Positions 6,155 to 14,394 are shown, numbered from the stretch's first letter. The stretch is 20,908 nucleotides of DNA from Anaerolineae bacterium (GCA_023382535.1 JAHDWA010000113.1:1-20908); one strand, 5' to 3'. The notes: generated by a model from the sequence alone, not told the origin. Numbers and translations: made by a program.

Positions 6155-7465
6155 ATGCGCAATATTACGGTTATAGGCACGGGCTATGTCGGCTTGGTTA
6201 CCGGCACCGGTTTTGCCGATTTAGGCAACAGGGTTTGCTGTCTGGATATTGACGAAAATAAAATAGAAATGCTCAAGGCGGGCGAGGTGCCGATTTTTGA
6301 ACCCGGTCTGCAAGAGATGATTCATCGCAATGTCCAGGCCAGTCGCCTGTTTTTTACAACCAGTTACGAAGAGGCGCTCTCTCAGGCCGAGTTTGTTTTT
6401 ATTGCCGTCGGTACACCCGAGGGCGTTGATGGGGAAGCTGACCTTAAATATGTGGGCCAGGCCGCCAAAACTGTGGCCAAAACGATGCGGCGCCCCTTGA
6501 TCATTGTCAACAAAAGCACGGTGCCGGTCGGCACGGGCGACTGGGTGGCTGATATTATCCGCACGCACCAGCCGGAACCCATTGATTTTGCTGTCGTCTC
6601 CAACCCCGAATTTTTGCGCGAAGGTTCGGCTATTCTCGATTTCACCGCTCCCGACCGGATTGTGCTGGGTTCGCTCAACAAAGAGGCGGCCAATAAAGTG
6701 GCTGAGCTGTACCTGAGTTTGCGCTCGCGTATTATTATTACCGATTTGCGGACTGCCGAAATGATCAAGTATGCCTCTAATGCCTTTCTGGCCACCCGTA
6801 TCTCCTTCATCAACGAAATCGCTAACATTTGTGAGCGCCTGGGTGCGGATGTCAAAGAGGTAGCTACCGGCATGGGCTACGATAAGCGCATCGGCCACTA
6901 TTTTTTGGACGCCGGGGTGGGTTATGGCGGCTCCTGTTTCCCCAAGGATGTCAAAGCCCTGGCTCACATGGCTACAACCCATGGCAACCATCCCCAACTG
7001 CTCAAAGCGGTGATGGACATCAATCAGTACCAGCGTATTCACGTCATCCAAAAGTTGCGCGACCTGTTAGGCCAGCGCCTCAACGGTAAGATGATTGGCC
7101 TGCTGGGATTGGCCTTCAAACCCAATACCGACGATATGCGCGAAGCCCCTGCGGCAGAAATTGGCCGCGCCCTGCTGCGTGAAAATGCCCTTGTCAAGGG
7201 CTACGACCCCGAAGCGATGAATGTGGCCGCCAAAATGCTGCCCAATTTGCAACTGGCTGAAGATGCGTATGACCTGGCTAAAGATTGCGATGCGCTCATT
7301 TTATTGACCGAGTGGAATGAATTTAAGAATCTGGACATGCCCCGGATTAGAGAATTAATGCGCCAACCCATTTTTATTGATGGCCGCAACCTGTACGAGC
7401 CTGAGATGATGACCCGGTGTGGTTTCATTTATCGCGGCGTAGGCCGGGGCTATCTGACCCCTTAA
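6155..7465 (+). CDS. ugd: UDP-glucose 6-dehydrogenase
   Basis: A 436-residue member of the UDP-glucose/GDP-mannose dehydrogenase family. It oxidises UDP-glucose to UDP-glucuronate with two NAD+, supplying acidic sugar for exopolysaccharide or glycolipids in the cytoplasm. The NAD-binding motif [10 protein letters not shown] is at residues 8-17, with the acidic Asp31/Asp33 after the second strand. Further blocks are KSTVPVGT (120-127), NPEFLREG (150-157) and the active-site motif GGSCFPKD (258-265) with catalytic Cys261. A C-terminal UDP-binding domain follows. The length is normal for the bacterial family. GAAAGGG lies about 9 nt before the ATG. UDP-glucose is favoured over GDP-mannose by overall similarity to TuaD/RkpK-type enzymes, though substrate is not proven. 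Confidence 0.93.
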   Translation: MRNITVIGTGYVGLVTGTGFADLGNRVCCLDIDENKIEMLKAGEVPIFEPGLQEMIHRNVQASRLFFTTSYEEALSQAEFVFIAVGTPEGVDGEADLKYVGQAAKTVAKTMRRPLIIVNKSTVPVGTGDWVADIIRTHQPEPIDFAVVSNPEFLREGSAILDFTAPDRIVLGSLNKEAANKVAELYLSLRSRIIITDLRTAEMIKYASNAFLATRISFINEIANICERLGADVKEVATGMGYDKRIGHYFLDAGVGYGGSCFPKDVKALAHMATTHGNHPQLLKAVMDINQYQRIHVIQKLRDLLGQRLNGKMIGLLGLAFKPNTDDMREAPAAEIGRALLRENALVKGYDPEAMNVAAKMLPNLQLAEDAYDLAKDCDALILLTEWNEFKNLDMPRIRELMRQPIFIDGRNLYEPEMMTRCGFIYRGVGRGYLTP

Positions 7466-7506
7466 GGCGCAATTTTGTTCCCTAATCCTGTCCGGCCTCC
7501 AAGAGA

Positions 7507-7528
7507 CTTCGGCTCAGCCAAGTCGAAG
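7507..7528. repeat. Small inverted repeat
   Basis: CTTCGGCT (7507-7514) and AGTCGAAG (7521-7528) form an 8-bp stem with one mismatch and a 6-nt loop. CTTCG/CGAAG-armed elements of this kind are common intergenic repeats; it is probably non-functional or part of the ugd 3' end. Confidence 0.4.
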
Positions 7529-7559
7529 GATCAGTTTGGTAACAAGGGGGCGTTGATAG

Positions 7560-7594
7560 GATAAAAGGCATGGTGCTTTGCCATGCCTTTTATC
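7560..7594 (+). terminator. Hairpin terminator after ugd
   Basis: A perfect 14-bp stem (7560-7573 with 7581-7594) has a 7-nt loop. The core is AAAAGGCATGG/CCATGCCTTTT. The T run is only four long and is inside the stem, so termination may be partial. Confidence 0.7.
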
Positions 7595-7631
7595 GTATGA
7601 TAGAGGTTAACCCACTGCTCTGGAAATTCGC

Positions 7632-8870
7632 ATGAAGATTCGGTCCGTCACTGCATTCACTAACGTCACTTGGCCGCTTGACGAAGGTACCATCGCTGGG
7701 GTGGCGCGTTTTCTTACCGATGCCCGCCTGCGCTTTGAGGAGGCCGGTATCGAAGTTCAAACGATTCGCCTGGCGACCCCGCCTTTTCTGGATGTCATCG
7801 GCGATCCTGACCCGGCAGTGTTGATTGAGTTTGCTCGTACCCTGGAAGAAGTGGCCGCCAATTTTAAAATTGATTATATCTCTATCGGCCCAGTCGTCGC
7901 CACAACGCCGCTGGCGTTGCTCATGTCTATACACGCCCTGCCGGAGTTGATTGCCCAGACGGAAAGGATTTTCTCCGGGGTTCTTTTCGCCGCCGACAAT
8001 AGTGGTCTCAACCTGGCGGCAGCCCATGCTTTTGCCCAGACGGTTTCCAAAGTGGCCCGAACCACGCCCAATGGCTTTGGCAATCTCCGTCTGGCGGCGC
8101 TGGCTAACGTGCCCTCCGGCGTACCCTTTTTCCCGGCGGCGTATCACCAGGGCGGCTCTGTTTATTTTGCCATTGCCACCGAAGCCGCCGACTTGGCGGT
8201 GAACGCTTTCAATCGCGCCCGCTCGCTCAGCGAGGCCCGCAAGCGGCTGCTCCTGGCTATCGAAGCTGCCGCCGCCGAAATCCTGGAGGTGGTAGATGGC
8301 CTGGTAGACGACCATCAGTGGCGGTTCAAAGGGATAGATTTCTCACTGGCTCCCTTTCCCGATCAGGCCAGGAGCATTGCCGCAGCTATTGAAAGCCTGG
8401 GGGTAGATGCTTTTGGCGGCAGCGGCACGGTGTTTGCCACAGCGTTCCTGACCCAGGCTATTCGCCAGGCGAATATCCCCCACACCGGCTTCTCCGGGGT
8501 GATGCTGCCCGTACTGGAAGACGAAATCTTGGCCCAACGCGCCGCTGAGGGCCGCTTCAGCGTCAACGATTTGCTGCTCTATTCGGCGGTTTGCGGGACG
8601 GGACTTGATACGGTACCTATTCCCGGCACGACCAGCCCCGACGAAATAGCAGCCATTTTTTTAGACCTGGCGACGCTGGCCGTGGCGCTGAACAAACCGC
8701 TCACCGCCCGGCTGATGCCCATCCCCGACCTGGCCGTCGGCCAGAAGGTCACTTTTGACTTTGAATACTTTGCCAGCAGCCGCGTCCTGCCGGTTAAAAA
8801 TCTGGGTGCGGCTCGCTTGTTTCAGAAAAGTTCCTTCTTCAATTTAACCTCAAAAAGTCCCCGCCGCTAA
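7632..8870 (+). CDS. DUF711 / UPF0210 family protein
   Basis: A 412-residue protein of the DUF711 (UPF0210) family. Recognisable blocks are the N-terminal MKIRSVTAF segment, FSLAPFPD around residue 240, GGSGT around 260, and the strongly conserved C-terminal part with CGTGLDTVPIPG, LNKPLTARLMP and FDFEYFASSRVLP. The family has a glycyl-radical-enzyme-like fold in known structures but lacks an established reaction, so no function is given. The start is ATG at 7632 with only a weak purine-rich site (GGA) before it. It stands alone between a hairpin terminator and a promoter, so it may be monocistronic. Composition resembles the neighbours. Confidence 0.9.
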   Translation: MKIRSVTAFTNVTWPLDEGTIAGVARFLTDARLRFEEAGIEVQTIRLATPPFLDVIGDPDPAVLIEFARTLEEVAANFKIDYISIGPVVATTPLALLMSIHALPELIAQTERIFSGVLFAADNSGLNLAAAHAFAQTVSKVARTTPNGFGNLRLAALANVPSGVPFFPAAYHQGGSVYFAIATEAADLAVNAFNRARSLSEARKRLLLAIEAAAAEILEVVDGLVDDHQWRFKGIDFSLAPFPDQARSIAAAIESLGVDAFGGSGTVFATAFLTQAIRQANIPHTGFSGVMLPVLEDEILAQRAAEGRFSVNDLLLYSAVCGTGLDTVPIPGTTSPDEIAAIFLDLATLAVALNKPLTARLMPIPDLAVGQKVTFDFEYFASSRVLPVKNLGAARLFQKSSFFNLTSKSPRR

Positions 8871-8937
8871 TCTCCTGCTCCCCTAAGTTACCTTCGGTCA
8901 AGTAGAATTTATCGCCAGGAATCACCCAGGCTAAGGA

Positions 8938-8976
8938 TGACTGGCATTTGGTTAGCCGGGAGAAAAGTGCCAGTCA
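8938..8976. repeat. Hairpin in the DUF711-DUF1579 spacer
   Basis: TGACTGGCATTT (8938-8949) pairs with AAGTGCCAGTCA (8965-8976) over 12 positions, with one G-U pair and a 15-nt loop. No T run follows, so it is not an ordinary intrinsic terminator. It may protect the DUF711 transcript end or bind a dimeric protein. Confidence 0.5.
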
Positions 8977-8995
8977 CCTGAACAGTTTACTGATT

Positions 8996-9022
8996 TTGTT
9001 GAAGCTCAGGCCGGACTATAAT
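8996..9022 (+). promoter_or_regulatory. Possible promoter of the DUF1579 gene
   Basis: There is a perfect TATAAT at 9017-9022; the only -35 candidate is TTGTTG at 8996-9001 with a short 15-bp spacer. A start near 9029 would leave about 33 nt before the ATG at 9062. Confidence 0.5.
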
Positions 9023-9061
9023 AACTGTAGCGCATAATCAATCAGATAGGGAGATTCATTC

Positions 9062-9532
9062 ATGAGCGGTCTTGATTTCTTAGCAAGGCTTACCGGGAAA
9101 TGGCAAGGCGTCAATAAGCTCTGGCTGCCTCCGGCCGAAACACCTTACGAGTCGTCTTCAGTTGCCACCCTGACCCCGGTCATTAATGGAAAGTTTGTCC
9201 AGATTGATTATACCTGGGCGTTTGAAGGTCAGTCCCAGGAAGGCTGCTTGCTCTGCGGTTATGAAGCGGAAGCGGCGGTAGTGTCTGTCGTCTGGGTGGA
9301 CTCCTGGCACATGGGTGATAAGTTTATGCTGTGCCGGGGCCAGCTCAAGGCAGGGGGGAGTCTTGATGTGCGTGGTTCCTATGCCGTCCCCGACCAGCCG
9401 GAGTGGGGCTGGCGGATAGTGGTCGGGCCGAGTGATGGCGAAGCCTGGCAAATTGTCATGTATAACGTGGCACCGGAGGGTGAAGAATTCCTGGCAGTCG
9501 AAACGGGTTACACCAGGGTTCAGTTACCTTAA
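9062..9532 (+). CDS. DUF1579-like lipocalin-fold protein
   Basis: A 156-residue protein that fits the DUF1579 type: LARLTGKWQG near the N-terminus, a run of alternating beta-strand segments (ALTPVINGKFVQIDYTW-like region, VVSVVWVDSW), and a closing AVETGYTRV strand. These are probably beta-barrel proteins that bind a small molecule; no enzyme activity is established. There is no signal peptide, so it should be cytoplasmic. AGGGAG lies 7-8 nt before the ATG. It converges on the metalloenzyme gene with only 29 bp between their stop codons. Confidence 0.75.
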   Translation: MSGLDFLARLTGKWQGVNKLWLPPAETPYESSSVATLTPVINGKFVQIDYTWAFEGQSQEGCLLCGYEAEAAVVSVVWVDSWHMGDKFMLCRGQLKAGGSLDVRGSYAVPDQPEWGWRIVVGPSDGEAWQIVMYNVAPEGEEFLAVETGYTRVQLP

Positions 9533-9561
9533 ACGGTTGCCCGGGCAGGTTTATTTAGGGC

Positions 9562-10470
9562 TTACGCCAGGTAAGACAGAATCGCCGGTTTAATATCCGC
9601 CAGGGAGTGCAGGTGAGGGACCAGCTTCTCAAATCCGGCCCCGGCCAGAAGGGTCAGGCTGGGATTGGTGGTGTGTTTGGAGGTTGTCCAGTCCTCAAAA
9701 TTGCCGTGATCGCTGACCACCATGAGCAGCGAATGAGCCTCATCCCGCCGCTCCAAAACTCCGGCCAAAAAGTCGTCGAGCATTCCCAGTATTTTCAGCG
9801 ATTCCTCGCGCTCCATTCTGTGCCCCAACAGGTCCGAGTACCAGAACTCAAAAAAGGTCAATGCGTGCTCCCCGGCCAGCGCGGCCAACTGCGCGCCGGC
9901 CTGCCGAACCGTGAGCGGCGGCAGGCTGAAATCAGGTTCCGGCCAAAACTCGTTGCTGAACAAAGCCGAGACCGCCCGGCCCTGGCGCAAATCCTCGCCG
10001 CTGCGCAGTTTTAACCCGGCCAAAAAAGCAGCCTGGGTATTGGCGCTCAAGCGGCCCTTGCCCCGCTGCACCCGGTCCAAAAAGCGGACTGGATAGGCAT
10101 TGGCATAAGCCACCGGCTGGCCGGCCTGGAGTAATTCTTTAAAGATACTTTCCTGGGCCAGCAGGTTACGCAGCGTTTGATTGGGATACGGGCCATAGTG
10201 TTCGCCCAGCGCCGCCGGAGCGTTACGCCCGGTTAAAATTGTGGTCTGCCCTGTCGCCGACTGGGGCAGACCCGGCACGCCCAACTGCGCATCCAGCCCT
10301 AACAAGACTGCCTGTTCAGTCATTGCGCCGGCGGCCTCGCGGGTCAGGTGGGATATGCCCAACAGACTGCTCAAGGTGGGCAGTTCGACGTGCATAAACG
10401 GGTTGGCCTCGGGGTCCGCATCCCCGAGGCCAACCCCGTCCAGAAAGATGACGATGACGTGTTTGGGCAT
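9562..10470 (-). CDS. Alkaline-phosphatase-superfamily metalloenzyme (phosphoglycerate/phosphopentomutase-like)
   Basis: A 302-residue protein of the metalloenzyme branch of the alkaline phosphatase superfamily. The first metal-binding segment is FLDGVGLG (Asp11). The probable nucleophile lies in QSATGQTT, with Ser71 or Thr73 as candidate. The C-terminal metal ligands are in SDHGNFED and SKHTTNP. The family covers cofactor-independent phosphoglycerate mutases, phosphopentomutases, phosphatases and nucleotide hydrolases; this one is too short for a canonical phosphoglycerate mutase (about 500 residues) or phosphopentomutase (about 390). A phosphatase or phosphotransferase acting on a small phospho-ester is likely, but substrate is open. 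The ribosome binding site is weak (GGCGG). It follows the methyltransferase gene by 74 bp on the same strand, across a palindromic repeat. Confidence 0.8.
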   Translation of the reverse strand: MPKHVIVIFLDGVGLGDADPEANPFMHVELPTLSSLLGISHLTREAAGAMTEQAVLLGLDAQLGVPGLPQSATGQTTILTGRNAPAALGEHYGPYPNQTLRNLLAQESIFKELLQAGQPVAYANAYPVRFLDRVQRGKGRLSANTQAAFLAGLKLRSGEDLRQGRAVSALFSNEFWPEPDFSLPPLTVRQAGAQLAALAGEHALTFFEFWYSDLLGHRMEREESLKILGMLDDFLAGVLERRDEAHSLLMVVSDHGNFEDWTTSKHTTNPSLTLLAGAGFEKLVPHLHSLADIKPAILSYLA

Positions 10471-10490
10471 TAGTCAACCGCCGACTGAAG

Positions 10491-10537
10491 ACCCCCTCCC
10501 TGCCCTCCCCCTAAGAGGGGGAGGGTTGGGGTGGGGG
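10491..10537. repeat. REP-like GC-rich palindromic element
   Basis: The core stem CCCTCCCCCT (10503-10512) pairs perfectly with AGGGGGAGGG (10516-10525) around AAG. An outer C-rich/G-rich arm pair extends it with one mismatch. Elements of this look are dispersed between genes in many bacteria. Here it lies between two genes on the same strand and could partly stop or protect the transcript. Confidence 0.65.
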
Positions 10538-10544
10538 CGTCTAC

Positions 10545-11096
10545 CTATTCAGAAATCTTGACCGTAATCTCCAATCCCTGTCCCACCGGCACGGTGACGC
10601 TCTCCAGGTTGGGATGGTTTTGAACGTAGGTGGTGTAATCGGACAAATCGTTTTCGTGCGCGACCACTTTATCGGCCACCACCATTGAGCCGATATTCAT
10701 CCGCTTGTAAACTACATCAAAATAAGTTTCGTACTGGCCATAATCGCCGTCAATAAAGAGCAGATCAACCGGCTCGCTGCGCTGGCGCAGCAGCTCACGC
10801 GCATCGCCGACCAAAACCTCGACTGATTCGGCCAGATTGGCTTTGGCCAGATTGGCCTGGGTTTCCGCGGCTTTAGCGGGGTCAATTTCACAGGTAATCA
10901 CCTTGCCGCCGGTCACCGAGGCGGCGTAGGCCAGCCAGAGGGTAGAATAGCCAAGCCCGCTGCCAACTTCCACAATGGTTTCGGCTTTGTTAGAAATGGC
11001 TAAAATTGACAAAAATTTGGCCGAGTCGGGGTCCATGATCAATTGGGCGGCACGCATCTCCAGTTCGGCCAGCGTGTCGAATAGTTCTTGTTCCAT
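10545..11096 (-). CDS. SAM-dependent O-methyltransferase (class I, family 3 / Methyltransf_24-like)
   Basis: A 183-residue Rossmann-fold methyltransferase. SAM-binding motif I is VEVGSGLGYST, followed by the acidic end of strand 2 (VITCEIDP), motif GDARELL and the FIDGDYGQYETYFD segment, which places it near the metal-dependent catechol/caffeoyl-CoA O-methyltransferase group. The length is a little short for that group (about 220). The start is ATG at 11094-11096: an upstream in-frame TTG at 11109-11111 would bury the good GAAGGAG ribosome binding site inside the coding region. Acceptor substrate is unknown. It is likely co-transcribed with the metalloenzyme gene, but the two functions do not point to a known pathway. 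Confidence 0.88.
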   Translation of the reverse strand: MEQELFDTLAELEMRAAQLIMDPDSAKFLSILAISNKAETIVEVGSGLGYSTLWLAYAASVTGGKVITCEIDPAKAAETQANLAKANLAESVEVLVGDARELLRQRSEPVDLLFIDGDYGQYETYFDVVYKRMNIGSMVVADKVVAHENDLSDYTTYVQNHPNLESVTVPVGQGLEITVKISE

Positions 11097-11115
11097 GTAA
11101 AACTCCTTCAAAAAT

Positions 11116-11143
11116 AGTAGTCAGTAATCAGATGTCAGTCCGT
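11116..11143. repeat. Short heptamer array
   Basis: Four consecutive units in exact 7-nt phase: AGTAGTC, AGTAATC, AGATGTC, AGTCCGT. It lies between the methyltransferase start and the nuo terminator and belongs to the same style of degenerate heptamer repeat as those in the nuo spacers. Confidence 0.6.
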
Positions 11144-11198
11144 AGGATACCCTTGCGGTATAGCCAGATGGTTTTACAACTCTGCTACCTTAGTAGAT

Positions 11199-11222
11199 AA
11201 AAAAGGCCGGGACTCCCGGCCT
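11199..11222 (-). terminator. Intrinsic terminator of the nuo operon
   Basis: On the minus strand, AGGCCGGG and CCCGGCCT (11204-11222) form an 8-bp stem with a 3-nt loop, followed by six T (11199-11204). It lies 24 bp after the nuoN stop codon. Confidence 0.92.
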
Positions 11223-11245
11223 CTGTCATAAAGACCACCGCTGTT

Positions 11246-12739
11246 TTAGAAGTTGGCGGCTAAAATCTGGGCTGAGTTATTGGCCAGGTCAATAAAGGGT
11301 TGGCCGTATAGGGCGATCAGCAGAGTCATCGCCAGCGTCAGCGCGACCAGGCCACCCATCACCAGGCCGGGACGAATGGGCGATTCATCCGGCCCCTGGG
11401 CAAAAAAGACCAGCCGGGCTACCCCAAAGTAGTAGTAAACAGAGATGACGCTGTTGAGAATACCAATCCCTGCCAGCACGTAAAGTCCCTGGTTAATGGC
11501 TGCGCCAAAGACAAACAACTTGCCCATAAAGCCGCCCGTCGGGGGGATGCCGATGAGGGAGAGGAAGAAAATCAGCAGGGCAATGCTCAAAAAGGGCGAG
11601 CGGCGGATCAGGCCGGCGTAATCGGAGATGTTGGCTGTCCCCATCTTATTTTCCAGAATAATGGCAACGGTAAAGACGCCCAGGTTGGTGAAAAGATAGG
11701 CAAAGAGATAGAGTAGAATGCCATTTACCCCGTCAAAGCTGCCGCTGGATTGGGTATTCCAGGCAGCCAGGCCAATCAGCATGTAGCCGGCCTGGGCAAT
11801 GCTGGAGTAGGCCAGCATTCGTTTCATATTGGTCTGCCATAGGGCCACCAGGTTGCCGACCGTCATTGTCAGAATGGCAATCAGGGAGAGGATAACCGTC
11901 CAATTGACGCTGTAAGCGGGCAGGGCTACGGTGAAGACCCGGATGAGCACCGCAATTCCGGCGGCTTTCGGACCAACTGAGAGGAAGGCCGTGACCGGGG
12001 TTGGCGCGCCTTCATAGGCATCCGGCGACCACTGATGGAAGGGGACCAGGGCAATTTTGAAGCCAAAACCGGTCAAAATCATCACGACCGTCCCGACCAC
12101 CAGCAATGGGCTGACCGGGGCGGTGGACAAAATGCTGGCAATGGTGGCCAGGTCAACGCTGCCGGTGAGACCGTACAGAAGCGAAAAGCCATACAGCATC
12201 ACCCCGGAAGCGACGGCCCCGTAGAGGAAATATTTAACCGCGGCTTCGGTGGAGCGATTATCCTGGCGCAGGTAGCCGGTCAGGATATAACTGGTGATGG
12301 AGAGAAATTCGAGGGCCAGGTAAATCATGATCAGGTTGGTGGCCGCGGAGAGCAGCATTAAGCTCAGACCAGCCAGCATGGTCAAAACGTAAAATTCACC
12401 TCGGAACGGGGTGCGGGCGTTGATGTACTCTACGGCGCTCAGACCGACCAGGGCGACGGTCAGCGCGGCCAGTACTTTGAAGAACAGGGCCATGGTATCC
12501 ACGGCCAGCATCGGCACAAAGTTCCCGGCGTCAGTGGCAATACCGTAAGTATTGCTGGCGGCTCCGGCCCACCAGACATACATCGTCGCCGCCAGGGCGA
12601 GGATCGAGCCGGCAACCGCCAGCCAGGGCAAAATCACGCCGCTTCTCTGGTCACCTTTCCATAGAATATCCAGGGTGAGCAGGGCAAAAGCGACAAAGGT
12701 GATGATAATTTCCGGTAAAAGCAGTAGTACGTCGTTCAA
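11246..12739 (-). CDS. nuoN: NADH-quinone oxidoreductase subunit N
   Basis: NuoN, one of the three antiporter-like proton-pumping subunits of complex I in the cytoplasmic membrane; 497 residues. Family motifs are visible: ALEFLSITSYILTGY with the key Glu144, the KYFLYGAVASG segment with Lys169, TGFGFKIALVPFHQWSPDAYEGAPTPV with Lys228, LSVGPKAAG with Lys258, and KRMLAYSSIAQAGYML. The start is TTG at 12737-12739, with AGGAGG 6 nt upstream. A TTG at 12775 would add 12 residues encoded by the palindromic spacer and is unlikely. It is the last gene of the operon, 57 bp after nuoM, behind a palindrome and a hairpin that partly overlaps its ribosome binding site, so its translation may be tuned separately. 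Confidence 0.95.
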   Translation of the reverse strand: MNDVLLLLPEIIITFVAFALLTLDILWKGDQRSGVILPWLAVAGSILALAATMYVWWAGAASNTYGIATDAGNFVPMLAVDTMALFFKVLAALTVALVGLSAVEYINARTPFRGEFYVLTMLAGLSLMLLSAATNLIMIYLALEFLSITSYILTGYLRQDNRSTEAAVKYFLYGAVASGVMLYGFSLLYGLTGSVDLATIASILSTAPVSPLLVVGTVVMILTGFGFKIALVPFHQWSPDAYEGAPTPVTAFLSVGPKAAGIAVLIRVFTVALPAYSVNWTVILSLIAILTMTVGNLVALWQTNMKRMLAYSSIAQAGYMLIGLAAWNTQSSGSFDGVNGILLYLFAYLFTNLGVFTVAIILENKMGTANISDYAGLIRRSPFLSIALLIFFLSLIGIPPTGGFMGKLFVFGAAINQGLYVLAGIGILNSVISVYYYFGVARLVFFAQGPDESPIRPGLVMGGLVALTLAMTLLIALYGQPFIDLANNSAQILAANF

Positions 12740-12748
12740 GGTTAACCT

Positions 12749-12765
12749 CCTACGGTTAACGTAGG
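12749..12765 (-). promoter_or_regulatory. Hairpin overlapping the nuoN ribosome binding site
   Basis: On the mRNA strand, CCTACG and CGTAGG form a 6-bp stem with a 5-nt loop (TTAAC); the 3' arm takes up half of the AGGAGG site (12746-12751). This could lower nuoN translation unless opened by ribosomes (inference). Confidence 0.4.
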
Positions 12766-12768
12766 TGT

Positions 12769-12790
12769 AGGTCAAGCTTAAGCTTGACCT
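12769..12790. repeat. Perfect 22-bp palindrome in the nuoM-nuoN spacer
   Basis: The half-site AGGTCAAGCTT is followed directly by its reverse complement, with no unpaired centre. It begins just after the nuoM stop codon. It may be a protein-binding site, or act as a processing hairpin in the mRNA, though a loopless palindrome folds with a short strained loop. Confidence 0.75.
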
Positions 12791-12796
12791 GCTTAA

Positions 12797-14362
12797 TTAG
12801 CGCAACGCTCCCAAAATCAGCACGCTGGTGGCATTGATGGTGTTCAACAGGAAGGACGGCCAAATGCCGATCAGGATCATCCCGACCAGCAGCGGGGCCA
12901 TCGTCACCAGCTCAAAGGGGGCGATGTCCTCGGCAAAGGCCCAGCCATCGGGATGCTGTTCATCCTTTTTGTGGAACAGGTTATGCCACTTGTGCTCGTT
13001 AAACTCGCCCAGGAAAACAAACTGGATGATCTTGTACAGAATGTAGGCCGCAGTCAGGACAATGGCGATAATGCCGACGATGGCAAAGGCAGGCATTATG
13101 TGGAACGCGCCCCGGAAAACCAGGAACTCGCTGATAAAGCCGGCCAATCCCGGCAGACCGAGCGAGGCAAAGGCCGTGACCATCATCACCGCGTAATAGA
13201 CCGGCAGTTTGGCCGACAGGCCGCCAAAGGCTTTCAAATCGCGGGTGTGGGTGCGCTCGTAGATCACGCCGACCAGGAAGAACAGACCGCCCGTAATCAG
13301 GCCGTGATTGACCATTTGCAGCACCGCGCCGTTCAAGGCAATCGCCCGGCTGTCTTCGACCGCGACCGAGGAGTCAGGGTAGAAAGCGACGGCCGCCGCC
13401 AGCCCCAGGATAAAGTAGCCCATGTGGCTGACCGAGGAGTAGGCAATCAGCCGCTTCAAATCCCACTGGGCCAGGCTGACCAGCGCCCCGTAAATCATGC
13501 TGATGATGCCCAGCGTGGCGACGATGTAAGCCATATTCTGGAACACGGCCGGGAAGAAGGGGATGAGGATGCGGACCATGCCGTAGCCGCCCAATTTTAA
13601 GAGGATAGCAGCCAGAATGACCGAGCCGGCGGTTGGGGCGGCGGTATGGGCGTCGGGCAGCCAGGTGTGGAAGGGCCAGAGCGGGACTTTGATGGCAAAG
13701 GCGACAAAGATGGCCCAGAAGGCGGTCGTCGCCAGGGCCAGGTTGCCGGCCAGGGGCGCCCTGGTCGCAATTTCGGGGATTTGCCAGGAGCCGGTGTTGA
13801 GATAGATGGCGATGAAGGCCAGCAGCATGGCCACCGAACCCACCAGGGTGTAGATAAAGAACTTGATGGCCGAGTATTGGGGCCGGTCTTTGGGCAGGCC
13901 CCAGATGCCGATGAGTAGGAACATGGGGACCAGGCCAATCTCCCAGAAGAAGTAGAAGAGAACGAGATCGAGGGCAACGAAAACGCCGAGCATGCCCATC
14001 TCCAGGACCAGGAACAGGGCAAAAAACTCCTTAACCCGCTTGTGGATGGTCCGCGCCGAGTACCACAAAGAAAGGGTGGTCATCAGCGTGGTCAAAACCA
14101 CCAGCGGCAGGCTCAGGCCATCAACCCCCAGGTGATAGCGGACCCCGATGGCCGGAATCCAGGCTGCGTCTTCAACGGCAAAGTAATCGCCGGAGTCGTT
14201 GTAGAAATACCACAGCATGAACGAAAGGATCAAGGGGACGAGGCTGATGACAATTGAGAAATTTTTGATCAGCTTTTCCTGGCTGCCGGGTATGAACATG
14301 ACGATAATTGCGCCTAACAAGGGGATAAACGTAATTAAACTCAGATACGGTACTGTTTCCAT
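12797..14362 (-). CDS. nuoM: NADH-quinone oxidoreductase subunit M
   Basis: NuoM, the middle antiporter-like proton-pumping subunit of the complex I membrane arm; 521 residues, close to the usual length. Key groups are all present: FFWEIGLVPMF with Glu141, AFAIKVPLWPFHTWLPDAHTAAPTAGSV with Lys225, LLKLGGYG with Lys256, KRLIAYSSVSHMGY, His353 in VNHGLITGG, and Glu412 in FISEFLVF, the NuoM counterpart of the terminal proton-channel residue. The start is ATG at 14360-14362 with GAGGAGA about 9 nt upstream. It sits 32 bp after nuoL and is clearly in the same operon. Nothing suggests loss of function. Confidence 0.96.
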   Translation of the reverse strand: METVPYLSLITFIPLLGAIIVMFIPGSQEKLIKNFSIVISLVPLILSFMLWYFYNDSGDYFAVEDAAWIPAIGVRYHLGVDGLSLPLVVLTTLMTTLSLWYSARTIHKRVKEFFALFLVLEMGMLGVFVALDLVLFYFFWEIGLVPMFLLIGIWGLPKDRPQYSAIKFFIYTLVGSVAMLLAFIAIYLNTGSWQIPEIATRAPLAGNLALATTAFWAIFVAFAIKVPLWPFHTWLPDAHTAAPTAGSVILAAILLKLGGYGMVRILIPFFPAVFQNMAYIVATLGIISMIYGALVSLAQWDLKRLIAYSSVSHMGYFILGLAAAVAFYPDSSVAVEDSRAIALNGAVLQMVNHGLITGGLFFLVGVIYERTHTRDLKAFGGLSAKLPVYYAVMMVTAFASLGLPGLAGFISEFLVFRGAFHIMPAFAIVGIIAIVLTAAYILYKIIQFVFLGEFNEHKWHNLFHKKDEQHPDGWAFAEDIAPFELVTMAPLLVGMILIGIWPSFLLNTINATSVLILGALR

Positions 14363-14394
14363 CAGGATTGCTTCTCCTCAGTGTAAAAGTTGTC

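Noticed and set aside
5916..6176. An 86-codon plus-strand ORF in the spacer before ugd
   Set aside because: It overlaps the ugd start, lacks a ribosome binding site, and its sequence looks like translated spacer.
6221..7051. A 276-codon minus-strand ORF opposite ugd
   Set aside because: Antisense shadow of a strongly conserved enzyme gene.
12953..13600. A 215-codon plus-strand ORF opposite nuoM
   Set aside because: Antisense shadow of nuoM; low-complexity charged composition and no recognisable domain.
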